Positions 1-9,874 are shown, counted from the first letter of the stretch. The stretch is 64,000 bases of DNA from Triatoma infestans (GCA_011037195.1 JAAEAF010004375.1:1-64000), one strand, 5' to 3'. Notes: generated from the letters alone by a model not told the origin. Numbers and translations are program-made.

Positions 1-418
1 CCCAAAAGTGCCCTTAATAAATTTTCCCGGAAATGTTTCAAAATAAAAATTGTAGCTCAATTGATTGTGTAGTTGATATCCTAGTTTAAACTAAATCTTC
101 CGGTATCCTTTTTTGAGAAAATTGCAAAAACGTAAAAAAAAAAACCAACTAGTAAAGTGGTACTTCCGGTTGAGGAATTTTGACAGATAACGCACCGTCA
201 GATCCCATGGTTACACCTAAACGTAATATCAAGTTTCAACTTTCTACGGTTTGTTTGCGTTTTTAGCTATGCTGTTCACATACACACACACACAGACCAT
301 TTGCTAAAAACCACTTTTTTGGACTCAGGAGATCTCAAAACGAATATTTCCGGTGAAACTCGATATCGAAAATTTGACACGATTACAATACTTCCTCTTA
401 CTAGGAGTAAGAGAAAGT
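1..418 (+). repeat. Family A repeat, right part, cut by window edge
   Basis: This is the right-hand part of the abundant non-coding family A repeat. It carries the end of an internal unit, the conserved 'acttccggttgagg' block, a short CA tract near 280-295 and the right terminal hairpin (arms CTTCCTCTTACT and AGTAAGAGAAAG at 391-418). It aligns by eye with the complete copies at 18358-19344 and 47390-48376. The left part lies outside the window. It has no coding potential. Confidence 0.85.
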
Positions 419-1135
419 AAAAAATTGTTTTTTTTTTTCATGGAACATTAAAAACTGCCATTTTCGGTGATAACTCAATTTTGAAAATTTGAAACTCTTA
501 CAATATTTTCCCCAAAATTAGTAAAGATTCCAACTTTGAAGTACATTTGTCAATTATATGTATGAGAATGGCAGTAAGAGGAAGTGTTGTATTGTTTCGT
601 ATTAGATTTCTATTTAATATCTTCTATATAAAACTAACGTTAAACTTCCCCTTTCACTATGGCCCTGGTATTGTAAAAATAGGATATGTTATGAGAATAA
701 ATAATTTCAAGAGACAATGTTTAATCTTGCCTAATGTCATTAACTTCATTAAACATTTAGAAATAGGCCTTCATTAGCAGCTTTGTAATTTTATTTAAAT
801 TAAATATTTGCCTTTAACTGGACTGTGTAGTTAGTTAACTAAATATAAACATTACTAATTGCAATAAGCTTATACTTAACTAAAATACTTTAAATACTTT
901 CCTCCTTTGCATAACTTTCTAAGTAGTATGTTCTTTCCTGTATCTTAATTTTGTGTTGAATTTAAAGAGCTTTCTGTTTATTCTTTAAATATAAAGAATA
1001 AAGTGTTGAAATATCATTTTCCTCGAATCGTTTTAGGACACTTTTCTTCAATCTCTAAAACACGTTGATCATCTGAAACTTAACCAGGAGAAAAATCGGA
1101 TAATGAAAGCTCTGTTTAGGATTTGCACTTTTATT
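419..1135. other. AT-rich spacer, no gene seen
   Basis: AT-rich sequence between two family A copies. The short open frame at 547-777 has no recognisable domain and a composition typical of random AT-rich DNA, so I do not call it. 422-500 looks like a decayed echo of family A. Confidence 0.5.
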
Positions 1136-2167
1136 ACTTTCTCTTACTCCTACTAACTAAGTGGAAGTATTATAATCGTGTCAAATTTCCGATATCGAGT
1201 TTTCACCGGAAATATCGTTTTGAGGTCCTCTGAGTCCAAAAAAGTGTTTTTTTAGCAATGGTCTCTGTGTGTGTGTGTATGTGAACAGCATAGCTCAAAA
1301 ACGAAAACCGTAGAAAGTTCAAACTTGATATTCCGTTTAGGTATCACCATAGGACCCGACAGTAGTCCTATGGAACTGTCAAAATTCCGCAATCGGAATT
1401 TTACCACTTTACCACAGTACCACTTTACTGGAAGGTTTTTTTCACGTTTTTGCAATTTGCTCAAAAATGGCTCCGACGATTTTCTTCAAACTTGGCATAT
1501 AAACTAAACATACAGAAATCTACAACCTTTATTTAAAAACATTTCTCTGGAAAAATTCATTTAAGGGGGTCTTTTGGGGGAGAGGTAGGGTTAGGTTTAA
1601 CCTCTAAAATGCTTTTTCAGTTTACTATACAATTTTATCATTTAAATAATATTAGTAAGAATTAAATATGTTGTTAAAATTGTAAGTTTCAATAATATCG
1701 GATGACCGAAAGTGCGTATTTACTGGAAAGTGTTTTTTAATTTTCTGTTTTTTTTTTTGTTTCTTTTAAACGGCTTTAGCGATTTTCTCTAAACTAGGAA
1801 TGTAAACTTTGAAGAGTTACAACTTTAATTTGAAACATTTCTCCTGATAAAGTCATTTGGGGGAGCTTTTAGGAGGAGGGGGAGTGGTTATGTTTTCTCT
1901 AAAATGCTATCATAGTTGATTTTAAAATTCTGCCAACTAAACAAAATTAATTATAAATAAATAGATTGCCGAAATTCCGAGTTTTAAGAAAATTAGAGTA
2001 AACCGGAAGTTCATTTTTACTGAACAGGTTTTTTTTTTTTTTTTCAATTTTTTGCAATTTTCTCCATAATAACACCGACGAATATCATTAAATTTACTGT
2101 ACTTACTATAAAATTTGTCAATTTTGAAAACGAGTAAGAGAAAACTGTGTGAGTGTTTCACATCAGA
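1136..2167 (-). repeat. Family A repeat, near-complete, two internal units
   Basis: A minus-strand family A copy. Its right end (ACTTTCTCTTACTCC on the + strand) begins at 1136, and its left end reads '...gtgtgagtgtttcacatcaga' up to 2167, followed by a T-rich run. It holds the (GT)n tract at 1266-1280, the cttccgg-type blocks and two ~290-bp internal units. Short open frames on both strands inside it come from its low-complexity composition. Confidence 0.85.
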
Positions 2168-2504
2168 TTTTTAAAAATTTTTTTTTTTTTTCATTAAAAT
2201 AGTTCTGTAAACTATTTTGGATCTCATCGGTCTCACTTACAGGAAAATTTGTAGCCACTCTTTTATATTATAATTCAATATTGGTAACTGGGAAATTGTG
2301 TTTATATTTTGTGAAAAATCTATTTTTTTGAAGGATTCTGAGTGAGCAGTAGCATTTTCCTATAAAGTACCATATCAGTACAATGTTTGGTCTCTTGTCG
2401 TTTGTATAATATGGAGGAACAATAATTGAATTGCTAGAATTCCATATTTGAGGAAAAGAGATTGCGCGACTGTTGCGATTGGTTGTCTGAATTTTTTTTT
2501 TTTT
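2168..2504. other. AT-rich spacer
   Basis: Spacer between family A and a LINE tail. It contains poly-T runs and a T14 run interrupting the start of the next fragment. Nothing else is recognised. Confidence 0.4.
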
Positions 2505-2905
2505 TTAAATATATTTTATCCAATTTGGACTTACGGACTTGAATTGTGGGGTTCAGCTAAACCTACAAACTTACGTACCATTCAGACATTCCAATCTAAG
2601 CTACTTCGACAGATAGTTGATGCTCCTTTTTATGTCTCAAACCTTACGTTCCATAATGACCTCAACGTCCCTTTCGTACAACAACTTGCCAAGACAAAAT
2701 ATCATCAAACTGCATACTACTCTCTCCTTTGGCTCTAATCCTTGTGTTCAATCTCTAGCCTCCACTACCATCCCTGACAATCCGCCTCGCCGTTTGAATC
2801 GCCAGTGGCCCCGAGATTTCCTTCGGGTTTGATCCAGTGCTACTGGTATCCCGTAGAGAGTGCTACCTATACCTATTATTTTATAAACTTTAAAATATTA
2901 ATTAA
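2505..2905 (+). pseudogene. Jockey-clade LINE, reverse transcriptase C-terminal remnant
   Basis: The translation contains 'PIWTYGLELWGSAKPTN' followed by 'FQSKLLRQIVDAPFYVSN'. This matches the well-known segment downstream of the RT palm in Jockey/Juan-type ORF2 proteins (PIWTYGxQLWG...FQSKxLRxIxDAPWYV). The frame then shifts at about 2690, and the tail ('NPPRRLNRQWPRDFLRV', ending near 2831) is read in another frame. A 3' UTR-like stretch follows to about 2905. The copy is 5' truncated, carries a frameshift and cannot encode a functional protein. The endonuclease and RT catalytic core are missing. Confidence 0.75.
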
Positions 2906-2925
2906 CAATAAATGTGATGGCAAAA

Positions 2926-3192
2926 TTTCAAATCAAGAAGAAAATCGATTCACCAGAAGTGCATCATTGCTGAACAGTTCTTTCGATTTTTTTTTTCTCC
3001 ATAAAAGGATTTCTTAAAGTTTACTAACCATTGTGCAGAATATACTAACCATACATACAGAGATCTATTACTTTTATTTAAAACAGTCTTCTTAGAAAAT
3101 CTATTTTAATTTGGTTCTAGAGGGTCATGATCCCTCAAAAAACAGAAGGGCGACTTTTATTATAAATAGTCGTGCGAGTGTTTCACACCAGA
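2926..3192 (-). repeat. Family A repeat, left-end fragment
   Basis: A decayed minus-strand copy that keeps the diagnostic left end ('gtgcgagtgtttcacaccaga', ending at 3192 next to a T run) and part of one internal unit. The right half is missing. Confidence 0.65.
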
Positions 3193-3601
3193 TTTTTTTT
3201 TTTTTTCTTTTTATATTTAAAACAAGCATAAAAATATCAACTTTTTTTTAAAGAAATAAGTTCCTATCTGTAATTTCTGCAGGAAAATGCGATTTTTTAA
3301 GCATTACATAATTAAGATGTGTCTGCGCCAAGTTTGAGTTGGGGGCTGTTGTTTATATCTAGTATTCACCTCGACAGAGCAGCACCCTACAGAGAGGATT
3401 CAGGGGAAATTCTCTGAATAAAGTGAAGTAAGTGCTAACCTCTTCATTATATACTCGTCAGCCATGAGTCACTTGTAGAAGCTGCTGATCAACGTGCATT
3501 GCATTGATACAGCATTTTTAAGTATTCTTAAGGCGACAAAAGTTGGTTGCATTTAGCCTTGTATGATGCCCTACTTTACAAAATGTAAATCAACTTGTTC
3601 G
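3193..3601. other. Unassigned spacer
   Basis: About 400 bases with less extreme AT content than the surroundings. No open frame, tRNA-like box or match to other repeats of the window was seen. Confidence 0.4.
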
Positions 3602-3615
3602 TAGCGATTATCCAT

Positions 3616-3907
3616 GTCGGCAGCGTAAGATTTCGGCTCATTGCGGGTCCAGGCAGGTCTTTTAGTGAGAGGGGTTCCTGGGTCTTTCATGGATCTCCGT
3701 CAGGCATCTGGTTAGTTTCCTCCCTGGGCATTGTGGCTTTGGAAGACATCACTATGCAATGGAGCTAATGCCTAATCCCTTTTGTAGAGTCTGTGAGACG
3801 GAGTAGGGAACACCCATAATCTCATGGCGGATTGCTTGGGCTGTGAGAAGATTAGGTTCAGGACCTTTAGCCGGAATAGGATGTCGGTGGAAGAGTTTAG
3901 GCTGTGT
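3616..3907 (+). pseudogene. Older 5'-truncated LINE: ORF2 C-terminus, proximal part
   Basis: The + strand frame beginning near 3729 reads 'HCGFGRHHYAMELMPNPF' and then 'CRVCETE'. This corresponds to the 'GHCRLNKHMHRMGLATDS / CRFC' segment at the C-terminus of the intact ORF2 next door. A TAG stop follows and the frame decays. The fragment is interrupted at 3907 by the insertion of the intact LOA-like element and resumes at 9694. The two halves together (about 470 bp) are bracketed by TAGCGAYTATCCAT at 3602-3615 and 9861-9874, one mismatch in 14, which I read as its own target-site duplication. Confidence 0.75.
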
Positions 3908-3919
3908 CCTTTTAAGGTG

Positions 3920-4096
3920 TATAGATAGATAGATAGATTCTACCGGGGGAATTGGCTATTCAGCCTACGCCACCGCGACACCCCAAGGATCTATTGTGGC
4001 ACCCCCCCTAGTTGGAGACCCTCCCCCTATCCTGTCCTTAAGCGAACTGTGGAATTGGGGGGGGGGCTCCCAGGTGGTCAATCAGAACACCCGCCA
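3920..4096 (-). other. 3' UTR and (TCTA)n tail of the LOA-like element
   Basis: Between the ORF2 stop and the TSD lie about 175 nt, ending on the minus strand in four to five TCTA repeats in place of poly(A). The + strand start 'agatagatagatt' followed by '...ctacgccaccgcgac' is echoed at 12488-12531 ('...ctacgcactgcgac'), confirming that this is the shared 3' end of the family. Confidence 0.85.
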
Positions 4097-7000
4097 TTAG
4101 AGCACCCTCTCGAGTCCTGCTTGCCTTAGAAGACTTAATAGGTCCGAGAGAGGGCCCTGGCTGAGGCTTGTTGGCACCAGCTTCTCTTTACCAAAGAGGC
4201 GGTACCTTAGCCAGACCAGCCCCTCGCACTGACATACCACATGCAGTGCCGTCTCCTCTTCTTCCTGACAAAACCTGCACAGGCTATCCGTTGCCAGGCC
4301 CATGCGATGCATGTGCTTATTTAATCTACAGTGGCCAGTGAGAATGCCAACTGCTATCCTTATGGCCGCCCGGCCTAGTTGGAGTAATTCTGCAGTTAGC
4401 TTGGGCGAGTAGCTATAGATAAACTTTTTCGCCTGTCTCTGGCCTGGAGTTTTGACCCACCATTCCCTTGATCGGTCCTGCATCCATAGCTTAATGGATG
4501 CACTCCTGAGGCATCTTGAGACACCACAGAACGGCTCCGGCCCGATAAGCGCTCCCATTGAGCCCTCCCGGGCCAGGCGGTCCGCCGCCTCATTGCCTCT
4601 GTGACCCGAGTGTCCAGGTACCCAAACCAGGAAGACCTTATTATGGCTACTAATTTCCCTTAGTGCACCTAGGCAGTCCCACACCAGCCTTGAGCTGACC
4701 TCCCACGAGTCAATTGCCCGCAGAGCAGCCTGGCTATCCGAATAAATGACGACTCTGGAGTTATGCACTCCCCGTCTTCTTATTTCGGCAGCGCAGATAA
4801 TAATCGCGACTAGCTCCGCCTGAAAGACCGTAGCTAGCCTTCCCAGGCTCACCGAGATATTACATCCCGGACGAGCCCCGTACACGCCGGCTCCCACTCC
4901 ATCTTCCGTCTTGGACCCGTCCGTGTACCACATAGATTCGCCTGCAATTGGCGGCCCATTCTTCCATGCCCCTCTGTCTAATATCAGGACTTTGAAGGGT
5001 TTTTGGAAGTCATACCTAGGAGTCATTATGTCCGTAGGCAGGCCCAAGATCGGGTCCGCCTCCAGCTCCTCCCATAGGTCTTGGTACCTCCCAGTATGCC
5101 TGGGATAGATGGGCGCTTGTCCCTGTTGTAGTCGTGCCACAACTGCTCTTGCAACGCCTTGGACGTGAATGTGGAGTGGTGGAAGGTTTAACAAGACCTC
5201 CAAGGCCGCAGTGGGGGTAGTCATCATAGCACCCGTCGTACTCAGGCAAGCCAGCCTTTGAATACTTCCAAGCGCTCCCGACCCCCCCATCTGCAAGATC
5301 TTTGTCCACCACACCACCGCCCCGTGGGTTACCATTGGTCTCACTACACAGGTATAAATCCACAGAGTCATCTTCGGGTTTAATCCCCAACTTTTACCGC
5401 ATAGCCTCCTGCACCTACCCATGGCGATTTTGGCTTTATGTGCGGTAACATTAATATGAGAGTTCCATGTCAGCCTTCGGTCAAAAATGACTCCCAAATA
5501 TTTGGCCTCCATGGCAAAGGGGATCGCAACCCCTCCGAGTACTGGCTGTTGTAAGCCTTGTAAATTCCTCTTCCTCGTAAAAGGAACCACTTGAGTTTTG
5601 TGGGGATTGATGGAGAGACCCTCCGCTCTACACCACTTGTTCACAATATTGAGCGCCCCCTGAGTGCGCTCCGAGACAGTTGCCACGAACCGCCCCCTCA
5701 CCACGATTGCCAGATCGTCCGCGAACCCAAGGCAATGAAAGCCTTCCGCGGTTAATTTGGTCAGGATGTCATCGGCTAATAGCGTCCACAGCAATGGCGA
5801 CAAAACGCCTCCCTGCGGACAGCCTCTACTTGCCCTGGCCACAAGAGATGAATTGTCTATGGTGGCTATGTTAGTCCTTCCCAATAGACTAGTCCTTATC
5901 CACCGAACTATCGTAGGGGACGTGCCCCTTCTTGTCAGTGCACCAACAAGAGACTCTGAGGACACGTTGTTGAAAGCGCCCTCTATATCCAAAAAGGTGA
6001 CCACCGCAATTTCCTTGTCGTCAAGCGACTTTTGGAGTAGCCTATTTAGGTCATCCAGAGCCAAGTCTACGGATTTCCCTGCCTGATAGGCATATTGGCG
6101 ATTATTAAGCGGATTAATCCTCAAGATCTCGTCCCTTATAAACCTGTCAATCATCCTCTCCATCGCTTTCAACAGAAAGGAGGACAGGCTTATCGGCCTA
6201 AACGACTTTGGCGTTTGATCTACCGTCTTCCCTACTTTCGGGAGGAACACGACCTTCACCTGTTGCCATTCTCTCGGTATGAATCCCCAGGCCAAACAGC
6301 CTCTGAAGATCCTACATAGGTGTGGTATCAACACCTCCACCGCCTTCTGCAAGAAGACGGGGTAAATCCCATCCACGCCTGGTGCTTTATAGGGCTTGAA
6401 CCTTCCAATCGCCCATCTTAGCCTATTCGGCTGTATGACGTAATTCGCGATCTTCCAGTCCGCCCGACCAGGCCTTCTCGGCCCCTCAACCTCTAGAGGG
6501 ACCTCTCCGTAAGAGGACCCCGGGAAGTGTGTGCTCATAAGCAACCCCAGCGACTCCTCTACGGAGTTAGTGTAGGTTCCGTCATCTTTCTTCAGGAACC
6601 CTACCCTGTCCGCAGTACCTTCCCTTGCTAGGATTCTGTGAATTCTCGCGCACTCCGAGGTGTCCGCTACGTCCTCACAGAATCTCCGCCAAGCTTTACG
6701 CTTGGCCTTCCTTATTTCAACGTTGTACTGCGTCAGTACCCTTCTGTACGATGCCCAGTCTTGGTTGATTTTGGCTTTATTAAACAGCCTTCTCACCTCT
6801 CGCCTCCTTCTCTCGAGGTGATCGTTCCACCAGACTGTCTTCGACCTATTAGGCCTTTCCCTCTCCGGGCAGTTTTCCTGGTAGGCGTCCAAAATCGCCT
6901 CAGTTACCCGTGTCACTGCCCGTTCCAAACTTCCTGTTGTCCGTACATCCACTTTAAGGTCACCGAGAGACTCGCTGAGACTCCCAACAAATCCCTCCCA

Positions 7001-7717
7001 GTGAGTCTCCCTCGGGCTTCGAAGCCTACTAATGACCAATGGTGGAGTGCATATATCGAACCTAATGTGCCTATGGTCCGAGCACGATGGCTCACTTGAT
7101 ACATGCCAGTGAGCGATTTTGCTCAACATACAGCGCGAGGCTAGCGTTACATCCAGCACCTCCCTCCTAGCTGCAGTCACGAAAGTTGGTTCCAAGCCTA
7201 CATTAGCTACATGCAACCCTTCACCAATAATGAATTCATAAAGGTACTTACCCCTTTGATTGATGTCGGTGCTCCCCCAGGCAGTGTTGTGCGCATTGGC
7301 GTCGCATCCCAGCACCAGCTGCAAGTTCCCACCTCTGCAATAATCCATCACTCTTCTTAATAGACAGAGGGGGAGATCCTCATCACCGGGGAAATACGCA
7401 GAGCTAATGACCAGCCTTTCCGCTCCCTCTTCGGTGTTGATAGTTAGGAGAGCTGTAACACAATCGGCGGAGCACAGCTCCGGTATTAGTCCACAGCTCA
7501 CCTTATTGCTATGCAATATACATGCTCGAGGTCTACTTACAGACTTGTCGTACAGCACTTTCCCAAACTTCGGGTTCAGTCCTCGGACGGACCCCCCATG
7601 GCACCACGGCTCCTGCAGTAGGGCTACGTGTAGCCCCTCCCTGTCGAACCTCCTACTAAGCACGGCCGAAGCGGCCCTTGCATGGTGGAGGTTCGCCTGC
7701 ACCATCCTAATCGCCAT
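4097..7717 (-). CDS. LOA-like ORF2: endonuclease, reverse transcriptase, RNase H
   Basis: Encodes the polyprotein that nicks target DNA and copies the element RNA at the nick. I choose the ATG at 7717-7715, because it overlaps the ORF1 stop (ATGGCGATTAG) and leaves 1,206 residues starting just before the endonuclease. An upstream in-frame ATG at 7852 would add 45 residues. Numbering from 7717: APE-type endonuclease about 5-220 with N9, E36 (LQEPW), D139 (GCDAN), D189 (LDV) and D214-H215 (SDH). Reverse transcriptase about 435-790 with D577 (FLDIEG), the CPQGGVLSPLLW loop and FADD at 665-668. RNase H about 925-1055 with D933 (YTDGS), E968 (QAEL), D994 (SDSQAA) and D1046 (NEAADRLA). A C-terminal Cys/His motif has C1147, C1150, H1159 and C1164. 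No frameshift or stop is seen, so activity is plausible. Translation probably depends on reinitiation after ORF1. Confidence 0.95.
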   Translation of the reverse strand: MAIRMVQANLHHARAASAVLSRRFDREGLHVALLQEPWCHGGSVRGLNPKFGKVLYDKSVSRPRACILHSNKVSCGLIPELCSADCVTALLTINTEEGAERLVISSAYFPGDEDLPLCLLRRVMDYCRGGNLQLVLGCDANAHNTAWGSTDINQRGKYLYEFIIGEGLHVANVGLEPTFVTAARREVLDVTLASRCMLSKIAHWHVSSEPSCSDHRHIRFDICTPPLVISRLRSPRETHWEGFVGSLSESLGDLKVDVRTTGSLERAVTRVTEAILDAYQENCPERERPNRSKTVWWNDHLERRRREVRRLFNKAKINQDWASYRRVLTQYNVEIRKAKRKAWRRFCEDVADTSECARIHRILAREGTADRVGFLKKDDGTYTNSVEESLGLLMSTHFPGSSYGEVPLEVEGPRRPGRADWKIANYVIQPNRLRWAIGRFKPYKAPGVDGIYPVFLQKAVEVLIPHLCRIFRGCLAWGFIPREWQQVKVVFLPKVGKTVDQTPKSFRPISLSSFLLKAMERMIDRFIRDEILRINPLNNRQYAYQAGKSVDLALDDLNRLLQKSLDDKEIAVVTFLDIEGAFNNVSSESLVGALTRRGTSPTIVRWIRTSLLGRTNIATIDNSSLVARASRGCPQGGVLSPLLWTLLADDILTKLTAEGFHCLGFADDLAIVVRGRFVATVSERTQGALNIVNKWCRAEGLSINPHKTQVVPFTRKRNLQGLQQPVLGGVAIPFAMEAKYLGVIFDRRLTWNSHINVTAHKAKIAMGRCRRLCGKSWGLNPKMTLWIYTCVVRPMVTHGAVVWWTKILQMGGSGALGSIQRLACLSTTGAMMTTPTAALEVLLNLPPLHIHVQGVARAVVARLQQGQAPIYPRHTGRYQDLWEELEADPILGLPTDIMTPRYDFQKPFKVLILDRGAWKNGPPIAGESMWYTDGSKTEDGVGAGVYGARPGCNISVSLGRLATVFQAELVAIIICAAEIRRRGVHNSRVVIYSDSQAALRAIDSWEVSSRLVWDCLGALREISSHNKVFLVWVPGHSGHRGNEAADRLAREGSMGALIGPEPFCGVSRCLRSASIKLWMQDRSREWWVKTPGQRQAKKFIYSYSPKLTAELLQLGRAAIRIAVGILTGHCRLNKHMHRMGLATDSLCRFCQEEEETALHVVCQCEGLVWLRYRLFGKEKLVPTSLSQGPLSDLLSLLRQAGLERVL

Positions 7718-9167
7718 GTTGGGTCTCCGAGGGGGGCGGAACGTCGGCTCCTGGTCCCAGGGGTCGCCCCCCGGCTTCCGCAACCACCGGCAACCGCTCC
7801 TGGCCTTGAGACCTGTGGAGCAAGCCGGCATCGCTTCCGCCAGCAGACGCACCCACCGGAACCCCCGCCTTACCGTCCGTCCCCTCCTCCATCCGCCCCT
7901 CTCCTACAGGTAACCCGGCCAGGGCGGCCTGCAACGCCTCCATCTCTCCTTCCAGGCCCCCCTGACTCTCTTTTGGCGAATCCGCCTTCACCGAGCTCTC
8001 GGCCTTTGGTTGATCTCCTTCTACTTCCATCACCTTGGCCTCCTCTGAGCTCTTGCTTTTTGGAGGCTTGTGACGAAAAGTCACCCGCCCCCAACCAAAA
8101 TAGGGGGTCATGCCCAGCCTTTCAAGCTCCGCCAATGACCCCCTGTCCATTGAGAATGTCCAGAGACACCCACCCTCAACAGGTAAGCATCCCCAGACCC
8201 TCCACATTTTGGTTTTCAGCCCCTGGTTGCTCACTTCTAAACGAGTGAGCACCCTTTCAGCCTCCACCTGCTTGCCTCCCTCGTTAGGGATGAAGACCTT
8301 ACAGGTCTCAGGACCCGGTATGTCTCCCCCCTCGAGTGTCTGGAGGCTCGCACCTTCCCAGGGTTTAAGCTTTGGGATAATCTCCCTCAGCCACCCCAGA
8401 CTATCATCCCCTGCACAGGTAATAACAAGAAACCCTGGTTTATGGGCACATTTGGCCAACCTGACCTGCGGCCCGCCTCTTGGGATCTTGTCATATTCCC
8501 CCAAAATGGCATTCTGGATGGCTTGTAGCCTCTCCGTGCCTAACTGGTTATCGGGGAAACCCCTCTGCACAACCGCAATTTTCGCCGTCGAGGTAGCCTC
8601 ACTGTAGGATTTCTCCGCAGTCTTGGCTTTAACCCTCTTGGGCGGTCGCTGCTGTGGAGGGGATTCCCCCTCCGACCTGGGCCTTTTTGTCGCCTTTGCT
8701 GTGCGTTCAGCCCATTGAAGGAAATTTTCTCTGATGAGTTGACGCTTGGCCTCGTGATATTCCTGGCCTGCCTCAATACGAGCTTTGAGCTCCTTTCTGG
8801 AGGTCCCTGACAGCCTGGCGATTTCCACGTCCTTTTCTGTCATGCGGTCGATGGCTTCCAGCGAATCCGCCTTGAAGCTTCCTCCGGCCTTTGCCTTGGC
8901 CTCTTTGATCGTAGAGCCCCCTGGCCCGCTAGCCCGGCCTTTGGCAGTCACTGGCATAGCGCCTGTTTCTGCCGTGGCCATAGCGGCTGCGGGATCGGAA
9001 GCCCCCCTCTCTTGGCCTTGGGCAACCGCCGTGATCCCTCTACCTGGTACCCTGGCCTTACTGGTTGTGGGATTACTCCCATCCCCATGGCCTGTCGGAC
9101 CAGTTCTCAATGGCATCCCTGCCTTAAGTTGCTTACCTATTTGTTTTTGTTTTTTTCTTCTACCCAT
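7707..9167 (-). CDS. LOA-like ORF1: gag-like RNA-binding protein, DUF4780-type
   Basis: The 486-residue first ORF of the element, expected to bind element RNA and form the ribonucleoprotein. The N-terminus is strongly basic (GRRKKQKQIGK, residues 2-12). Residues about 40-100 are rich in Gly/Ala/Pro and look disordered, and a second basic patch (KRPRSEG...PPKRVKAK) lies at about 161-182. Residues about 195-367 resemble the DUF4780 domain found in ORF1 proteins of insect LINEs, with 'FLVITCAGDDSLGWL' and 'LTRLEVSNQGLKTKMWRVWG' as the clearest parts. The acidic and Gly-rich tail (about 370-486) shows no CCHC zinc knuckle, which many other LINE ORF1s have. Its stop codon (7709-7707) lies inside the ORF2 start. 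The DUF4780 assignment is from memory of the family and has not been searched. Confidence 0.88.
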   Translation of the reverse strand: MGRRKKQKQIGKQLKAGMPLRTGPTGHGDGSNPTTSKARVPGRGITAVAQGQERGASDPAAAMATAETGAMPVTAKGRASGPGGSTIKEAKAKAGGSFKADSLEAIDRMTEKDVEIARLSGTSRKELKARIEAGQEYHEAKRQLIRENFLQWAERTAKATKRPRSEGESPPQQRPPKRVKAKTAEKSYSEATSTAKIAVVQRGFPDNQLGTERLQAIQNAILGEYDKIPRGGPQVRLAKCAHKPGFLVITCAGDDSLGWLREIIPKLKPWEGASLQTLEGGDIPGPETCKVFIPNEGGKQVEAERVLTRLEVSNQGLKTKMWRVWGCLPVEGGCLWTFSMDRGSLAELERLGMTPYFGWGRVTFRHKPPKSKSSEEAKVMEVEGDQPKAESSVKADSPKESQGGLEGEMEALQAALAGLPVGEGRMEEGTDGKAGVPVGASAGGSDAGLLHRSQGQERLPVVAEAGGRPLGPGADVPPPSETQHGD

Positions 9168-9681
9168 TTATTCCCACGAGTAGCTGGGGATAGGGTCGTC
9201 CACCCGACCAGAGCCCCGCAATAGCCGGGCAAGGCTAAATACTCCGGGGTTTCGCCCGGTGCCCCGGAGGCTCCGTTATCGGCACAATACCCCTGTGCCA
9301 TCCATCCCTCGGCACGGAACGCGTGACACCTTGGATTGGGCCCTACTTACAAGTCTGTACTATGTGCGTGTACGTGTTGTTGTGTGTGTGCACGTAATTG
9401 TGTATGTTCCCCGTGTAAAATGTTGGGCTGGGATGTTCGCAGGGTCGCCCTTACCTGAGGGGGCAGCTAGTCCACCCCCCATCCCACGATAAAGGAAGTG
9501 AAGGATCGGGTTGGACGGGAAAGCAGGATAGGGGTACACTAAAGAGGTGGCCCGCGGTGGGTTACCGCCAGGCCCGCCATTGCCCTGTTGGCCGCACTCA
9601 AAGAGCGCGTTGCCCGGTCCTCACGGCGTGGACGTAGGGTTGGCTAGCCTCCCGATTCAAGATCGAGGAGACCTTTGAGGA
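9168..9681 (-). promoter_or_regulatory. 5' UTR of the LOA-like element (expected internal promoter)
   Basis: About 514 nt of comparatively GC-rich sequence between the element's 5' boundary (set by the TSD at 9682-9693) and the ORF1 ATG. Mobile full-length LINEs carry their own promoter here, but I see no clear TATA box or defined core element, so promoter function is inferred from position. The short open frames here are not convincing. Confidence 0.55.
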
Positions 9682-9693
9682 CCTTTTAAGGTG

Positions 9694-9860
9694 ATGGTTC
9701 GATCTGTTTGGATTGTGGTAAAACTTTGATGGTTAAAACCCGGGCCCGAACTCTTTTTCCAGACCCGGTAGTTGTATTCTTTTGGGGCAGCTATATGGAC
9801 CCATGGAGGCTTTGGATAGCGCAGGGTTTAGCCCTCCACTCCCTTGATTAATAATAATAA
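9694..9860 (+). mobile_element. Older LINE, distal part: 3' UTR and (TAA)n tail
   Basis: Continuation of the LINE fragment of 3616-3907 after the nested insertion. It ends in 'gattaataataataa', a (TAA)n-type tail like the tails of the LINE fragments ending near 34415 and starting near 63145. The sequence that follows, TAGCGACTATCCAT (9861-9874), repeats 3602-3615 with one mismatch. Confidence 0.72.
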
Positions 9861-9874
9861 TAGCGACTATCCAT

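Larger units (their letters stand above)
3920..9681 (-). mobile_element. Full-length LOA-like non-LTR retrotransposon
   Basis: A 5,762-bp element with a 5' UTR of about 514 nt, ORF1 (gag-like), ORF2 (endonuclease, reverse transcriptase, RNase H, Cys/His motif), a short 3' UTR and a (TCTA)n tail. It is flanked by a perfect 12-bp direct repeat CCTTTTAAGGTG at 3908-3919 and 9682-9693, the mark of target-primed reverse transcription. Both ORFs are uninterrupted and every catalytic residue I can place is present, so it may be a recent insertion. The endonuclease N-terminus ('VQANLHHARAASAVL') and the RNase H domain after RT suggest the LOA clade of the I superfamily. R1 or I are alternatives until a phylogeny is made. 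It is GC-rich compared with its surroundings. Degenerate relatives lie at 12485-13110 and 34416-34730. Confidence 0.93.

Noticed and set aside
3917..3945. GATA microsatellite as an independent feature
   Set aside because: It is the 3' tail of the minus-strand LOA-like element, shared with the copy at 12485.
7718..7852. ORF2 extended to the ATG at 7852
   Set aside because: The extra 45 residues overlap ORF1 and precede the endonuclease; the ATG overlapping the ORF1 stop is the more natural start.
4396..8248. Several open frames of 60-190 codons on both strands across the LOA-like element
   Set aside because: They are shadows of the long ORF1 and ORF2 frames in GC-richer sequence and show no domains.
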